Shown here one piece after another: positions 43,146 to 52,477 of a stretch of 64,000 bases of DNA. The DNA is from Streptomyces sp. TG1A-60 (GTDB lineage Bacteria; Actinomycetota; Actinomycetes; Streptomycetales; Streptomycetaceae). The notes beneath the pieces were generated by a model. The model was not told where the DNA came from and ran no database searches. It saw nothing but the letters and a program-made list of their open reading frames with translations. The stretch covers positions 2,914,001-2,978,000 of the forward strand of contig NZ_CP147520.1 of NCBI RefSeq assembly GCF_037201975.1, read 5' to 3'. The position numbers and the translations under genes are program-made. Position 1 is the stretch's first letter. Every line of letters begins with the position of its first letter.

Positions 43146-44306
43146 TCAGTCGAGGTTGGTCAGGAGCACGATGAGGAGGACCACCCCGAGGACCACGGCC
43201 AGGACCTTCAGCGCGGCGTACGGGGACGGCGGCCGGCCCGGCTGGGGTGGCGGGATGGGGACCGACGGGGGGCGGGGCCCGTTGAAGACGTCGTGGCCGG
43301 TGACCGCCGCTCGGGTGCACCAGGGGCAGGTCGGCAGGTGGGAGCCGTAGGTGTGCAGGGGCCGTACCGTGCAGGCGCGCACCCGGCCGCGCTCCTTGTC
43401 GAGGGCGCGGAGCCAGGCCTCGGCCGGGGGTCGGGCGGCGGGGTCCTGGACGCCGGGGCCGAAGGCGGCCCTGGCGAGGGTGAGGAGTTCGGGCGGCAGG
43501 ACGGACGGGTCGATCGTGCCGCGCGGGATGGTGACCCGCTCGGGGCGGACGACATAACTGCAGCTCGCGGCGATGTTGTCCTTGACGGTCGACTCGGAGG
43601 CGCTCTCGTGCGGGACCCCGCCGAAGGGATGGTTGCCGGCGGTGAGCAGTTGGTAGACGAGGACGGCGAGGGCGAAGTCGTCGCTCTGCCGGGTCGCGGG
43701 GCCGCCCGTCTGGCGCTCGGGGGACGAGTAGTCCGTGGTGTGCATCAGGCACGGGAAGAGTTCGCCGGTGACCGGGTCGGTGAAGGCGATGGAGTCGCAG
43801 TCGAGGAAGGTGACGAAGCCGTCGGCGTCGACGACGACGTTGCTGCTGGAGAAGTCGCCGATGACGAGGTCGTCGTAGTGCATCCGGGCCGTCATGAAGG
43901 CGAGGTTCCAGGCGACGCCCAGCAGGAACCGCCAGTCGGCCCGGTGCGGGAAGAGCCTGAGGCGCTGGACGCGGGTGAACAGGCCCACGAGCTGGACGTG
44001 GCGGGGTTCGCCGAAGCGGCGCATCGCGTAGCCGAGGAACTCGCCCTTCGTGCCCCGGGCGATCGCGGTGGGCCAGGCCAGCTCCGGCGGCTGGTTGGCG
44101 TCCGTCGGGCGGGCGGCGAGCGGGGACATGGTGAGCATGCGGGCCAGCCGGCGCTCCTGGTCGGGGCCGGGCGTGTCCCGGTAGATCTTGACGACGATCC
44201 CCGCGTCGCCCTCCACCGGGAACACGGCCGCCTGCCCGCCGCCCTTCAGTGGCAGCTCGGCCAGGGTGACCCGCCTGCCGTCGAGAAAGACCGTCCGGCC
44301 GCTCAT
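43146..44306 (-). CDS. Protein kinase-like membrane protein of the VWA/PP2C triad
   Basis: This 386-residue protein has a kinase-like domain (about 12-300) and a C-terminal membrane helix (about 363-386). The nucleotide-binding lysine is Lys 40 (GIVVKIYRD). The catalytic loop reads VIGDFSSSNVVV (Asp 151, Asn 156) instead of HRD, and DCD (169-171) replaces DFG. This is the pattern of the YegI/TerY-P type kinases. A Cys pair (TCPWC) lies before the helix. It is last in the six-gene minus-strand run, 231 bases after the PP2C gene. Activity is likely but not proven by these motifs. Confidence 0.85.
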   Translation of the reverse strand: MSGRTVFLDGRRVTLAELPLKGGGQAAVFPVEGDAGIVVKIYRDTPGPDQERRLARMLTMSPLAARPTDANQPPELAWPTAIARGTKGEFLGYAMRRFGEPRHVQLVGLFTRVQRLRLFPHRADWRFLLGVAWNLAFMTARMHYDDLVIGDFSSSNVVVDADGFVTFLDCDSIAFTDPVTGELFPCLMHTTDYSSPERQTGGPATRQSDDFALAVLVYQLLTAGNHPFGGVPHESASESTVKDNIAASCSYVVRPERVTIPRGTIDPSVLPPELLTLARAAFGPGVQDPAARPPAEAWLRALDKERGRVRACTVRPLHTYGSHLPTCPWCTRAAVTGHDVFNGPRPPSVPIPPPQPGRPPSPYAALKVLAVVLGVVLLIVLLTNLD

Positions 44307-44537
44307 GGCCGTACCTCCGCATGCTCGTCGGACCGCTCATCACGGCTCACCACCGGCCACGTCCGACCGTGCCCGGCGGGGGCCACCAACGCCGGCGAAC
44401 CGGTGGGGCCGCCTCCACCGCCGACGATGGCCGGTGGAGACCACCACCGCCCCGGCCACGGCCTGCCTTCTCCGGTTGCCGCCGGCCGTCCCGTCGGTCG
44501 GCGCCATCCAGCTCCTGGTCGTCGCCGCCGGGCCCGC

Positions 44538-45356
44538 TCAGTGCCGCTCAGTGCGATCCGTGCCGATTTCGCGCCGATCCGTGCGTACCGCCCGCAGCAG
44601 CGTCTTGTCGTCGGCGTTGAGGGCGGTGAGGCGGTCGGAGCGGAGGAGGGCGGAGAGGCTGGTGTCCTGGGCGTCCTCGGGGGCGGTGTCGAGGGAGCGG
44701 AAGACGGCGTCGGCGAAGGAGGTGTTGGGTGACTGGGCGCCGCCGGCCGGGCGGTTGAGCATGGCCTGGGCGAGGCCGTCCGTGGAGAGCAGCACCCCGT
44801 CGACCCCGGCGTCCGACACGCACTCGGTGTGCGTCCAGCGCCCCATGTCCGGCGAGGTCAGGAACACCGTCTCGTTGCTGTACTCGCTGGCCGCCGCGGC
44901 CTGCGGCAGCAGATGGAACTGCCGTTCCCCGTCCTCCGTCCCGGCCCGCACGACGACGAACCCGTCCCCCACGGTGAGGTGCCCGATCCAGCCGGGCGCG
45001 AGCACCACCACCGTGAGCGTCGTGGCGAAGTCCTGCGCGTCGGCGCCGGTCCGGTCGAGGAAGTCCGTGCTGACGTCGTGCAGGGCGTTCCGCAGCAACT
45101 CGTGCACGGTCTCACCCGGTCGCGCCTCCACGGCCGCCCCGGCCCGCCGCGCGAAGTGTTCCGCCGCGAGCTGCACCGCGAGCCGTGCGCCCTCCTCCGA
45201 CCGGGGCCGGCTCCCGGCCCCGTCGGCGACGGCGAGCACGGCGACGGAGAAGGAGGTGGCGTAGGCGCAGGCGTCCTGGCAGGGCAGGCCCTGGCGCCGG
45301 TGCCGGTAGCCCTCGACGCTGAGCCCGTGGATCCGCCAGGGCGGAGCGGCGGTCAC
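44538..45356 (-). CDS. PP2C-type protein phosphatase of the triad
   Basis: This 272-residue soluble Mg/Mn-dependent Ser/Thr phosphatase has motif 1 GLPCQDACAY, metal motif VADGAGSRPRSEEGA, the strand TTLTVVVLAP, GDGFVVVRAG, STDGLAQAM and the C-terminal NADDKTLL, so all metal ligands are present. GTG starts one base after the VWA stop, which makes translational coupling certain in practice. It presumably reverses phosphorylation by the kinase encoded next; the VWA protein is the expected scaffold or target. Confidence 0.93.
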   Translation of the reverse strand: MTAAPPWRIHGLSVEGYRHRRQGLPCQDACAYATSFSVAVLAVADGAGSRPRSEEGARLAVQLAAEHFARRAGAAVEARPGETVHELLRNALHDVSTDFLDRTGADAQDFATTLTVVVLAPGWIGHLTVGDGFVVVRAGTEDGERQFHLLPQAAAASEYSNETVFLTSPDMGRWTHTECVSDAGVDGVLLSTDGLAQAMLNRPAGGAQSPNTSFADAVFRSLDTAPEDAQDTSLSALLRSDRLTALNADDKTLLRAVRTDRREIGTDRTERH

Positions 45357-45357
45357 C

Positions 45358-46119
45358 TCACGCCTCCCAGGCGGGGCGTTGCGTCTTGAACTGACTGAAG
45401 ATCTTCTCGAACACCTCGTCCCCCGCCCCCTTCTGCTCGGCGTTGGCGCTGGCGGACATCATCTGGAGCAGCTCCCGGAACGGGAACCCCTGCAACCGGG
45501 CGTTGAACTTCGGCGCGAACGCCCGCAGCACCCGCTCCCCCATGTCGGTGATCCCGCCGACCCCGATGGCGTACAGCCGGAACCGGCGCGCGCTCTGTTC
45601 CTCGGCGAGGACGTGGACCAACCGGTGCCAGGAGTCGGTGAGATGGCCGGTCGGGTCGGTGGGCAGCCCGTCCGTGACGAGGCAGATCTGCGGCCGGTAG
45701 TACTGCAGCCCTGACGCCCGCAGTTCGCTCTTGCGGGCCGCGACGATGTGCATGGCCAGCTCCAGCGCCTCCGTCATCAGGGTGACCCCGGCGGCCGTGA
45801 GCTGCGGGGCCTGGAAGGCGTGCGCGGGTATGAAGGGGCTCACCCGGCTGCGCGGGTCGAGGAGTCGGGGCCCGCGCCAGGCGCCCACGCCCTGGCCGCC
45901 GAAGGTGACGACGGCCACCTCGACGCTGTAGCTGAGGCTCACGTCGTCGTGGAGTTCGCGGGTCCACTCGGCGAGCGCGTTGTTGAGCGCCTGGATCGGC
46001 TGACCCGCCATGGAGCTGGACGTGTCGAGGCAGAGCACGAGCGGCATGCGCTGCGCGTTGTTCTCGAACTCGATGTCGGCGTACTCCGCCGGCAGCGTGG
46101 GCGGGTATTCGCTGTGCAT
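45358..46119 (-). CDS. VWA-domain (TerY-like) protein
   Basis: This 253-residue soluble von Willebrand factor A protein has an intact MIDAS metal site: D-x-S-x-S in LDTSSSMAGQPIQ, Thr in VVTFGGQG and Asp in VTDGLPTDP. TerY-like proteins of this length are encoded with a PP2C phosphatase and a kinase in Ter-linked phosphorylation triads (the TerY-P triad of Anantharaman, Iyer and Aravind). The tight coupling to the PP2C gene matches that arrangement. No TerD or TerC gene is in the window. Confidence 0.92.
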   Translation of the reverse strand: MHSEYPPTLPAEYADIEFENNAQRMPLVLCLDTSSSMAGQPIQALNNALAEWTRELHDDVSLSYSVEVAVVTFGGQGVGAWRGPRLLDPRSRVSPFIPAHAFQAPQLTAAGVTLMTEALELAMHIVAARKSELRASGLQYYRPQICLVTDGLPTDPTGHLTDSWHRLVHVLAEEQSARRFRLYAIGVGGITDMGERVLRAFAPKFNARLQGFPFRELLQMMSASANAEQKGAGDEVFEKIFSQFKTQRPAWEA

Positions 46120-46188
46120 CGTTCATCCCCCTGTGCTTCTGACGTTCGGGGTCGTGCCGGCGCCGCGTGGGCCCCGGCAGTCCCTTTC

Positions 46189-46280
46189 CGGGCGTGCTCC
46201 CCTGTCTCCGGGCGTGCCCCCTCTTTCTGGGCGTGCCTTCTGTCTCTGGGCGTGCCCCTTATCCGGGCGTGCCCTTCGCG
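46189..46280. repeat. Five 17-20 bp direct repeats
   Basis: GGGCGTGC followed by a pyrimidine-rich 9-12 base filler recurs five times, in the gap between the VWA gene and the gene upstream of it and in the last codons of the latter. Confidence 0.7.
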
Positions 46281-47437
46281 TGCCGGGCGGCGGCGGGCGG
46301 GAAGGCGTACAGGACGTCGGAGTCGCGCTCCCGCGCGTCGGCGACGTCGACGAGTCCGCCGGGCGCGGGCGGCGGACGGCCGGGCTCGGCCCACACCGCC
46401 CTGCGCAGCACCCGGTCGAGTTCGACATAGCCCTGCGGATGCAGTTCGGTGCGTACGACCGCGGTCCGCGCGTGCGTCGGGCGGGCCCCGACCTGCCGTC
46501 CGTGGCGGGGCGCGGGTGTGACCCTCAGCCGGGCGGTGCTCTCGTCCCCGTCCGCGCCCCTGCCGCGCGCCGCGTGCGCCGGCGCCGCCCGCGCGGGGCC
46601 GCCTAGCCCCCGCGCGGGGCCGCCTTGCGCCCGCGCGGGGAAGACCGCCCGGCGCCCCACGGCCACCGGGCCTCTGGAGCGCCGGATCACGATCACGAAC
46701 GCGAGGAGCAGCAGGGCGAGGAGAAGGCCCATCCAGAGGGCGGTCCGGGTGGTGCCGCTGTAGCCGGAGGCTTCGCTGTCGGGGGTAGCGGCTTCCTCGC
46801 CGTCGCCCTGACTCTTGTCGTCCCTATCCCCGTCGGCCTTGTCGCCCTTGTCGCCCTTGTCGTCGGCCTTGCCGGACCCGCTCGACGGGGCGGGGCCCGT
46901 GTCGTTCTCCACGGGTTCGACGGCGAAGACGTTGGCGGAGACGTCCGCCGCGAACCCCTTGTCGACAAGCTGCTTGCCGGGGAGCGTGCGCGACCCCGGC
47001 TCGGGGCCGACCTCGCCGCACAGCACGTTCCGGTCGCAGAGGCCGAGCGCCCGCAGGTCGGCCTCCGTCTTCGGCCGCAGCCGGTCGATCGTGGCACCGC
47101 GGTCGACGAGCAGTCCGTCGGCGAGGAGGAGAAGCGCCGTCCCGCCCTCGCCCGTACTCGTGCCCTTCGGCACCTGAACCACGAACGGGTGGGTGTCGTC
47201 GCGGAGCCGCTCGATGTCCTGCCGCTGCGGCGCCCCGATCTCCTCGTACTTCAAGGTCCCCCGCAGGGTGATCACCACGGGCCCGTCGGGGATCCGCTCG
47301 GCCCAGCACTTCAGCCGTTCCGTGAAACGGTCCTCCGCGCACGAGTCGGCCACCGCGACCGACGATCCCCCCGGCACCAGCACGACCAGCAGCCCCACCA
47401 GCGCACCGAGAAACGACAAACGCCCGATCGCACCCAT
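46259..47437 (-). CDS. Secreted/membrane-anchored protein of the kinase-VWA run
   Basis: In this 392-residue protein a signal peptide or first helix (about 5-30) is followed by an extracellular domain of about 150 residues with four Cys (DSCAEDRF, KCWAERI, GLCDRNVLC) and a strand pattern VVITLRGTLKYEE. A charged repeat (DDKGDKGDKADGDRDDK, about 192-208) leads to a membrane helix (233-251). A basic, Pro/Ala-rich cytosolic tail of 140 residues follows. It would present a sensor outside and a tail inside to the soluble VWA, phosphatase and kinase proteins. No named family is recognised. Confidence 0.75.
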   Translation of the reverse strand: MGAIGRLSFLGALVGLLVVLVPGGSSVAVADSCAEDRFTERLKCWAERIPDGPVVITLRGTLKYEEIGAPQRQDIERLRDDTHPFVVQVPKGTSTGEGGTALLLLADGLLVDRGATIDRLRPKTEADLRALGLCDRNVLCGEVGPEPGSRTLPGKQLVDKGFAADVSANVFAVEPVENDTGPAPSSGSGKADDKGDKGDKADGDRDDKSQGDGEEAATPDSEASGYSGTTRTALWMGLLLALLLLAFVIVIRRSRGPVAVGRRAVFPARAQGGPARGLGGPARAAPAHAARGRGADGDESTARLRVTPAPRHGRQVGARPTHARTAVVRTELHPQGYVELDRVLRRAVWAEPGRPPPAPGGLVDVADARERDSDVLYAFPPAAARHAKGTPG

Positions 47438-47596
47438 CGCACCGACCCCCCGTGGCCTGAAAGGCACGCCCCCGCGGCCCTGAAAAAGCCCATCCCATAG
47501 TGGAGCAGGCGGCCGGGTGGCCGGAAGGGTTTGGGGAATTCCGCCAAGGGACTTACGGCGAGTTACGGCGATTTTCGATCAGTACGCCTTTCACTT

Positions 47597-48151
47597 CTAC
47601 AACTTGAACACCTGATGGCAACGACTGAACATCTGCCGCGCCCGGTCCACCCAGTCATGGGCCAGGGCGTCGAAGTCCGCCTGGGTGATCCGGCACGTCA
47701 GCGGCAGATCGCAGACCCCGGCGAGACAGGGACGCGGACCGCGCACGTCCCACACGGAAAGCATGGGGTTCAGTTGTTCGGTATTCCATGCGTTCGACGC
47801 CGCGGCGGCGATGGCGAGTTGGTCCTGTCGCAGGAAGTTCCCGTCCGTGGCGAAGGCGACGAGGAGTTTCCTGGTCGTCATGAATCGCACCGTGACCACC
47901 CGTCCCGCCTCCTGGAGGTCGAATTGCAGGGACACGGAGACGGTGTCGTGCACCGTGTGGAGATTCCGCCGGGCGACCCAGTTCTGCACCAACTGCCGCC
48001 AGTGCGTGCCGAGGTCGTAGATCTCGGAGTTGCGCCCCGGATGCGAGTCACGCCCGGAGAAGGAGTCACGTCTCGCATACGGGTCGCGGCCCGCGTACGA
48101 GTCGCGGCCGGGGTAGGACTCGCGGCCCGGGTGGGAGTCAGGCACCGTCAC
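47597..48151 (-). CDS. YbjN-domain protein with N-terminal repeats
   Basis: This is a 184-residue soluble protein. The C-terminal 135 residues follow the YbjN (type III secretion chaperone-like) pattern, with TVSVSLQFDLQEAGRVVTVRF strands, NFLRQDQLAIAAAASNAWN and a terminal helical ALAHDWVDRARQMF. The first 45 residues are repeats of a PGRDSYAGRDPYARRDSFSG type, which are basic and Tyr/Ser-rich. The gene overlaps the kinase gene upstream by 14 bases. The repeats offer many Ser/Tyr and could be kinase substrates; that is inference. Confidence 0.78.
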   Translation of the reverse strand: MTVPDSHPGRESYPGRDSYAGRDPYARRDSFSGRDSHPGRNSEIYDLGTHWRQLVQNWVARRNLHTVHDTVSVSLQFDLQEAGRVVTVRFMTTRKLLVAFATDGNFLRQDQLAIAAAASNAWNTEQLNPMLSVWDVRGPRPCLAGVCDLPLTCRITQADFDALAHDWVDRARQMFSRCHQVFKL

Positions 48152-49136
48152 GGACCACCGCCCCGGTGACCATGGCGTCGGTCAGCCCGGCGTCGAGCAG
48201 CGCCTGCGCGTGCAGCAGCAGACAGGAGGGCACGGACTCGCTCGTCGTACGGCGCCGGTGGCGGTCCTTCAGCTCCTCGTACCGCACCTCGATGGTCCGG
48301 GCCACCTGCGGCGGCGGCCACACCTCGGCCCCTCCGCCGTCCCCCACCAACTCCTCCAGGACGTCGGCGAGTCGAGGCCGGTCCTCGGGCCGCTTGGCCA
48401 GACAGCGGGCGACGAGGGGCCGCAGTCCCGCCGGTACGCCGTCGAGCCGGGGTGCTCCTCGTTCGACCTCGACCCGCACGCCCTCCCCGCCGCCGTGCGG
48501 TGGGCGGCCGGTGAGCGCGTACACCAGGACCCCGCCCAGCGAGAACACGTCGCTCGGCGGGCCGACCCGGGCGCCGCGGATCTGCTCCGGGGACATGAAC
48601 GGCGGGGTGCCGACGACCACGCCGACGCGGGTGAGACCGGGGGCGCCGTCCACGCGGGAGATGCCGAAGTCGATGACGCGAGGGCCGTCCTGGGCGAGCA
48701 GGACGTTCGCCGGCTTGAGGTCGCGGTGGACGACACGGGCGGCGTGGATGGCCTGCAGCGCCTCGACCAGGCCGGCGCCGAGGGGGCGGACCTGGGCCTC
48801 GGGGAGGGGGCCGTCGGCGCGGACCGCTTCCGCGAGGGAGGGGCCGGGGACGTACAGCGTGGCCAGCCACGGGAGCGCGGCCGTCGGGTCCGCGTCCACC
48901 ACCGCCGCGGTGTACGCGCCGCTGACCACGCGGGCGGCGGCCACCTCTCGGGCGAAGCGCTCGCGGAACTCCGGTTCGGCGGCGAGTTCGGGGCGGGCGA
49001 CCTTGACGGCCACCTCCCGGCCGGCGGGTGAGCGACCGAGGTAGACCCAGCCCATACCGCCCGATCCCAGGCGGCCCACTATCTTGTACGGGCCGATCTT
49101 CATGGGGTCGCTTACGGGTGTACGCACCCCGCTCAC
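48138..49136 (-). CDS. Hanks-type Ser/Thr protein kinase, soluble
   Basis: This 332-residue kinase has the glycine loop LGSGGMGWVYLG, VAVKVARPE, catalytic HRDLKPANV, DFGISRVDG and activation segment GTPPFMSPEQI, all intact. There is no membrane helix or PASTA domain. The C-terminal 60 residues (RRRTTSESVPSCLLLHAQALLDAG) form a short helical extension. GTG at 49136 or ATG at 49103 could be the start; the GTG was chosen on length. It is first in a six-gene run that also has a kinase-like protein and a phosphatase at its end. Confidence 0.92.
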   Translation of the reverse strand: MSGVRTPVSDPMKIGPYKIVGRLGSGGMGWVYLGRSPAGREVAVKVARPELAAEPEFRERFAREVAAARVVSGAYTAAVVDADPTAALPWLATLYVPGPSLAEAVRADGPLPEAQVRPLGAGLVEALQAIHAARVVHRDLKPANVLLAQDGPRVIDFGISRVDGAPGLTRVGVVVGTPPFMSPEQIRGARVGPPSDVFSLGGVLVYALTGRPPHGGGEGVRVEVERGAPRLDGVPAGLRPLVARCLAKRPEDRPRLADVLEELVGDGGGAEVWPPPQVARTIEVRYEELKDRHRRRTTSESVPSCLLLHAQALLDAGLTDAMVTGAVVRDGA

Positions 49137-49277
49137 CTCATTTCGGGGTTCGGTGCGGATGTCCCGAGTGTCCCGTGAAATCCCGTGCGCGGCAGTGCTT
49201 TTCGCCCCCTCCGCCCCTACCCGTCCGTCCTTGGGGGCGGTACCCCTTTGCGCCGTTGAGATTCGGGGTTGAGGAGC

Positions 49278-49418
49278 GTTGTCCGTCCGCGGGCGAGATG
49301 TGGTTGCTCGCGCAGTTCCCCGCGCCCCTGAAAGCAGGAGCACGGGGCGCGGCCCCTGCTTTTCGAGGGGCGCGGGGAAGGGGGCGAGCAGACCCCCACT
49401 CGCCCGCGGACGGACAAC
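49278..49418. repeat. 141-bp nested inverted repeat
   Basis: Outer arms of 20 bp (GTTGTCCGTCCGCGGGCGAG and its complement) are perfect. Inner arms share TTCCCCGCGCCCCT and AAAGCAGG with small bulges, so the whole segment can fold as one long hairpin. It lies downstream of pckG and upstream of the kinase gene, both minus strand, and probably acts as the pckG terminator. It has no T tract. The flanking gap (49137-49527) contains no gene. Confidence 0.85.
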
Positions 49419-49527
49419 TACTGCAGGCCGCCGAACTCCCCCCGCCCAGGAGAAGTCCGCGGCCGGCCAAAGAGACGTCGCTGGTCAGGGCAACCCATAT
49501 CCGGCCGGCCGCGGAGTCGAGGGGGCG

Positions 49528-51354
49528 TCAGCCCAGGCGCTGGACCAGGGCCCGGTACTCGTCCCAGAGTTCCTTCGGCGTGTGGTCACCGAAGGTGTTG
49601 AGGTGTTCGGGGATGAGCGCGGCCTCTTCCCGCCACACCTCCTTGTCGACGGTCAGCAGGAAGTCCAGCTCGGACGAGGACAGGTCCAGCCCCTCCGTGT
49701 CCAGCGCGTCCGGCGTCGGAAGGACGCCGATCGGGGTCTCCACACCCTCCGCCCTGCCGTTCAGCCGCTCCACGATCCACTTCAGGACGCGGCTGTTCTC
49801 TCCGAAGCCGGGCCAGACGAACTTGCCCTCGTCGTTCTTGCGGAACCAGTTGACGTAGTAGATCTTCGGCAGCCCGGACTGGTCCTTGCCCTTGGCGACG
49901 TCGACCCAGTGGCCCATGTAGTCGCCCATGTTGTAGCCGCAGAAGGGCAGCATGGCGAAGGGATCGCGGCGCAGTTCGCCGACCTTGCCCTCGGCCGCGG
50001 CGGTCTTCTCGGACGCCACGTTGGCGCCGAGGAAGACCCCGTGGTTCCAGTCGAAGGACTCGGTCACCAGCGGCACGGCCGTGGCGCGGCGCCCACCGAA
50101 GAGGATCGCCGAGATCGGCACGCCCTTGGGGTCCTCCCACTCGGGCGCGATGATCGGGCACTGCGCGGCGGGAACGGTGAAGCGGGCGTTCGGGTGGGCG
50201 GCCGGGGCCTCGGCGGACGGCGTCCAGTCGTTGCCCTTCCAGTCGGTCAGGTGGGCCGGAGTCTCCTTCGTCATGCCCTCCCACCACACGTCGCCGTCGT
50301 CGGTCAGCGCCACGTTCGTGAAGACGGAGTTGCCCCACAGCGTCTTCATCGCGTTGGCGTTGGTGTGCTCGCCGGTGCCGGGCGCGACGCCGAAGAAGCC
50401 GGCCTCGGGGTTGATGGCGTACAGGCGGCCGTCCTCGCCGAACCGCATCCACGCGATGTCGTCGCCGATCGTCTCGACGGTCCAGCCGGAGATCGTCGGC
50501 TCCAGCATCGCGAGGTTCGTCTTGCCGCAGGCGGACGGGAAGGCGGCGGCCACGTACTTCGGCTCGCCCTGCGGCGGGGTCAGCTTGAGGATCAGCATGT
50601 GCTCGGCGAGCCAGCCCTCGTCGCGCGCCATGACGGAGGCGATGCGCAGGGCGTAGCACTTCTTGCCGAGCAGCGCGTTGCCGCCGTAACCCGAGCCGTA
50701 CGACCAGATCTCGCGGCTCTCGGGGAAGTGGGAGATGTACTTGGTGCTGTTGCAGGGCCACGGCACATCGGCCTGGCCGGCCTCCAGCGGGGCGCCGAGG
50801 GTGTGCACGGCCTTCACGAAGAAGCCCTCGGAGCCGAGCTCGTCCAGCACCGGCTGCCCCATACGGGTCATCGTGCGCATGGAGACGGCGACGTACGCGG
50901 AGTCGGTGATCTCCACGCCGATGGCGGAGAGCGGGGAGCCCAGGGGGCCCATGCAGAACGGCACGACGTACATCGTGCGTCCGCGCATCGAGCCCCGGAA
51001 CAGGCCTTTCTCCCCCTGGAAGATCTCCCGCATCTCGGCGGGGGCCTTCCAGTGGTTGGTCGGGCCCGCATCCTCCTCGTTCTCCGAACAGATGAACGTA
51101 CGGTCCTCGACCCGGGCGACGTCGGTCGGGTCGGAGGCCGCGTAGTAGGAGTTCGGGCGCTTGACCGGGTCGAGCCTGCGGAAGGTGCCCTTCTCGACGA
51201 GCTCCCCGCACAGGCGCTCGTACTCGGCCTCGGACCCGTCACACCAGACCACGTGGTCCGGCTGGGTCAGTTCGGCGATCTCGTTCACCCACGCCACGAG
51301 TTCTCGGTGGGTGGTCGGGACGGTTGAGGGGGGAGCCGCGATGTCGCGCGCCAC
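49528..51354 (-). CDS. pckG: Phosphoenolpyruvate carboxykinase (GTP)
   Basis: This enzyme converts oxaloacetate to PEP with GTP, the main gluconeogenic exit from the TCA cycle. It has 608 residues, the usual length. The kinase-1a P-loop [12 protein letters not shown] lies at about 272-283. The PEPCK substrate and metal segments [22 protein letters not shown] and TIGDDIAWM are present, as are GTP-binding FPC-type regions. GTG at 51354 was chosen because AGGAGC lies six bases before it; upstream in-frame codons have no such site. It is monocistronic. Confidence 0.96.
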   Translation of the reverse strand: MARDIAAPPSTVPTTHRELVAWVNEIAELTQPDHVVWCDGSEAEYERLCGELVEKGTFRRLDPVKRPNSYYAASDPTDVARVEDRTFICSENEEDAGPTNHWKAPAEMREIFQGEKGLFRGSMRGRTMYVVPFCMGPLGSPLSAIGVEITDSAYVAVSMRTMTRMGQPVLDELGSEGFFVKAVHTLGAPLEAGQADVPWPCNSTKYISHFPESREIWSYGSGYGGNALLGKKCYALRIASVMARDEGWLAEHMLILKLTPPQGEPKYVAAAFPSACGKTNLAMLEPTISGWTVETIGDDIAWMRFGEDGRLYAINPEAGFFGVAPGTGEHTNANAMKTLWGNSVFTNVALTDDGDVWWEGMTKETPAHLTDWKGNDWTPSAEAPAAHPNARFTVPAAQCPIIAPEWEDPKGVPISAILFGGRRATAVPLVTESFDWNHGVFLGANVASEKTAAAEGKVGELRRDPFAMLPFCGYNMGDYMGHWVDVAKGKDQSGLPKIYYVNWFRKNDEGKFVWPGFGENSRVLKWIVERLNGRAEGVETPIGVLPTPDALDTEGLDLSSSELDFLLTVDKEVWREEAALIPEHLNTFGDHTPKELWDEYRALVQRLG

Positions 51355-51705
51355 GATTGCTCCTAAAATGAGGGATTTTTTGTTGGAGGCCCCGTGGGGG
51401 CTGCGACCCGGATGCTTCACGGTGGGATCTTCTGGGCGCTCATCCGGTGCCGACCGCACTCATTTGATCATCCGATGGTAGTGCCCATATGTCCAGAGGG
51501 CCCCACACATGAGCACAGTGACCATCGCCACTCACCCACCTCCACCCGGGAGGTTTCCGTGTGTCACCGCCGCCTCACCGCGGGTGTCCACGATTTCACC
51601 CGGCTACCCTCATGAGGGGCTCCGCGTGAGACGATGGCCACTTCGGGGGATGCGAACGACCCGCACGGTCCCGTAAGTTACGGCCCCGTAGGTACGATGC
51701 AAGGC
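51355..51705. other. Divergent promoter region of pckG and hemolysin III genes
   Basis: No gene is supported. The stretch around 51355-51500 is relatively A+T-rich, including an A/T run just before the pckG ribosome binding site. TACGAT at 51693-51698 ends seven bases before the hemolysin III ATG and is a candidate leaderless -10. Confidence 0.4.
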
Positions 51706-52464
51706 ATGACAGCGTCCGCCCCCGACGCGCACACGAAGACGCCGGCCGACGGCCGGCCTTCCGACGCGCGATCCCTGCCGCACCAGATCGCCGACCAGAT
51801 CACCGATGAGATCCACCAGATCACTGACGAGATCAAGCCCAGGCTACGGGGCTGGCTGCATCTCGGCATGTTCCCGGCCGTGCTCGTCGCCGGCCTGGTC
51901 CTGACCGCCCTCGCGGACTCGACGCGGGGGCGCATCGCCTGCGGGATCTTCGCCTTCACCGCCTGTCTGCTGTTCGGCGTGAGCGCGCTGTACCACCGGG
52001 GCGACTGGAGTCCGCGCATGGACGGCATCCTGCGCCGACTGGACCACGCCAACATCTTCCTGATCATCGCGGGCACCTACACCCCGCTGACGATGCTGCT
52101 CCTGCCGGACTCCAAGGGCCGGTGGCTGCTGTGGGGCATCTGGGGGGCAGCACTCGCCGGCATCGCCTTCCGGGTGTTCTGGGTCGGCGCCCCGCGCTGG
52201 CTCTACACCCCCTGCTACATCGCGATGGGCTGGGCGGCCGTCTTCTTCCTGCCCGACTTCATGCGCACGGGCGGCGTCGCCGTCCTCGTCCTGGTGATCG
52301 TGGGCGGCGTCCTCTACAGCGTCGGCGGCGTCATCTACGGCCTCAAGCGCCCGGACCCGTCCCCACGCTGGTTCGGTTTCCACGAGGTCTTCCACTCCCT
52401 CACCCTCGCGGCCTTCGTCGCCCACTACGTGGGGATCTCGCTGGTGGCGTACCAGCACGCCTGA
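51706..52464 (+). CDS. Hemolysin III / PAQR-family membrane protein
   Basis: This 252-residue protein has seven membrane helices from about residue 48 and a hydrophilic N-terminus with a repeated QITDEI segment. The family's conserved residues are present: Ser and His in GVSALYHRGDW, Asp in RRLDHANIFLIIAGTYTP, and the C-terminal HEVFHSL. These three groups form the zinc site of PAQR/hemolysin III hydrolases. A true haemolytic role is doubtful; a membrane amidase-like role is inferred from the fold. ATG at 51706 follows AAGG; ATG at 51697 is possible. Confidence 0.93.
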   Translation: MTASAPDAHTKTPADGRPSDARSLPHQIADQITDEIHQITDEIKPRLRGWLHLGMFPAVLVAGLVLTALADSTRGRIACGIFAFTACLLFGVSALYHRGDWSPRMDGILRRLDHANIFLIIAGTYTPLTMLLLPDSKGRWLLWGIWGAALAGIAFRVFWVGAPRWLYTPCYIAMGWAAVFFLPDFMRTGGVAVLVLVIVGGVLYSVGGVIYGLKRPDPSPRWFGFHEVFHSLTLAAFVAHYVGISLVAYQHA

Positions 52465-52477
52465 CACCCGGGACCGC

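Noticed and set aside
51509..51680. Small plus-strand ORF starting ATGAGCACAGTG between pckG and hemolysin III
   Set aside because: It has a Pro/Arg-rich translation, no ribosome binding site, weak codon bias, and lies across the divergent promoter region.
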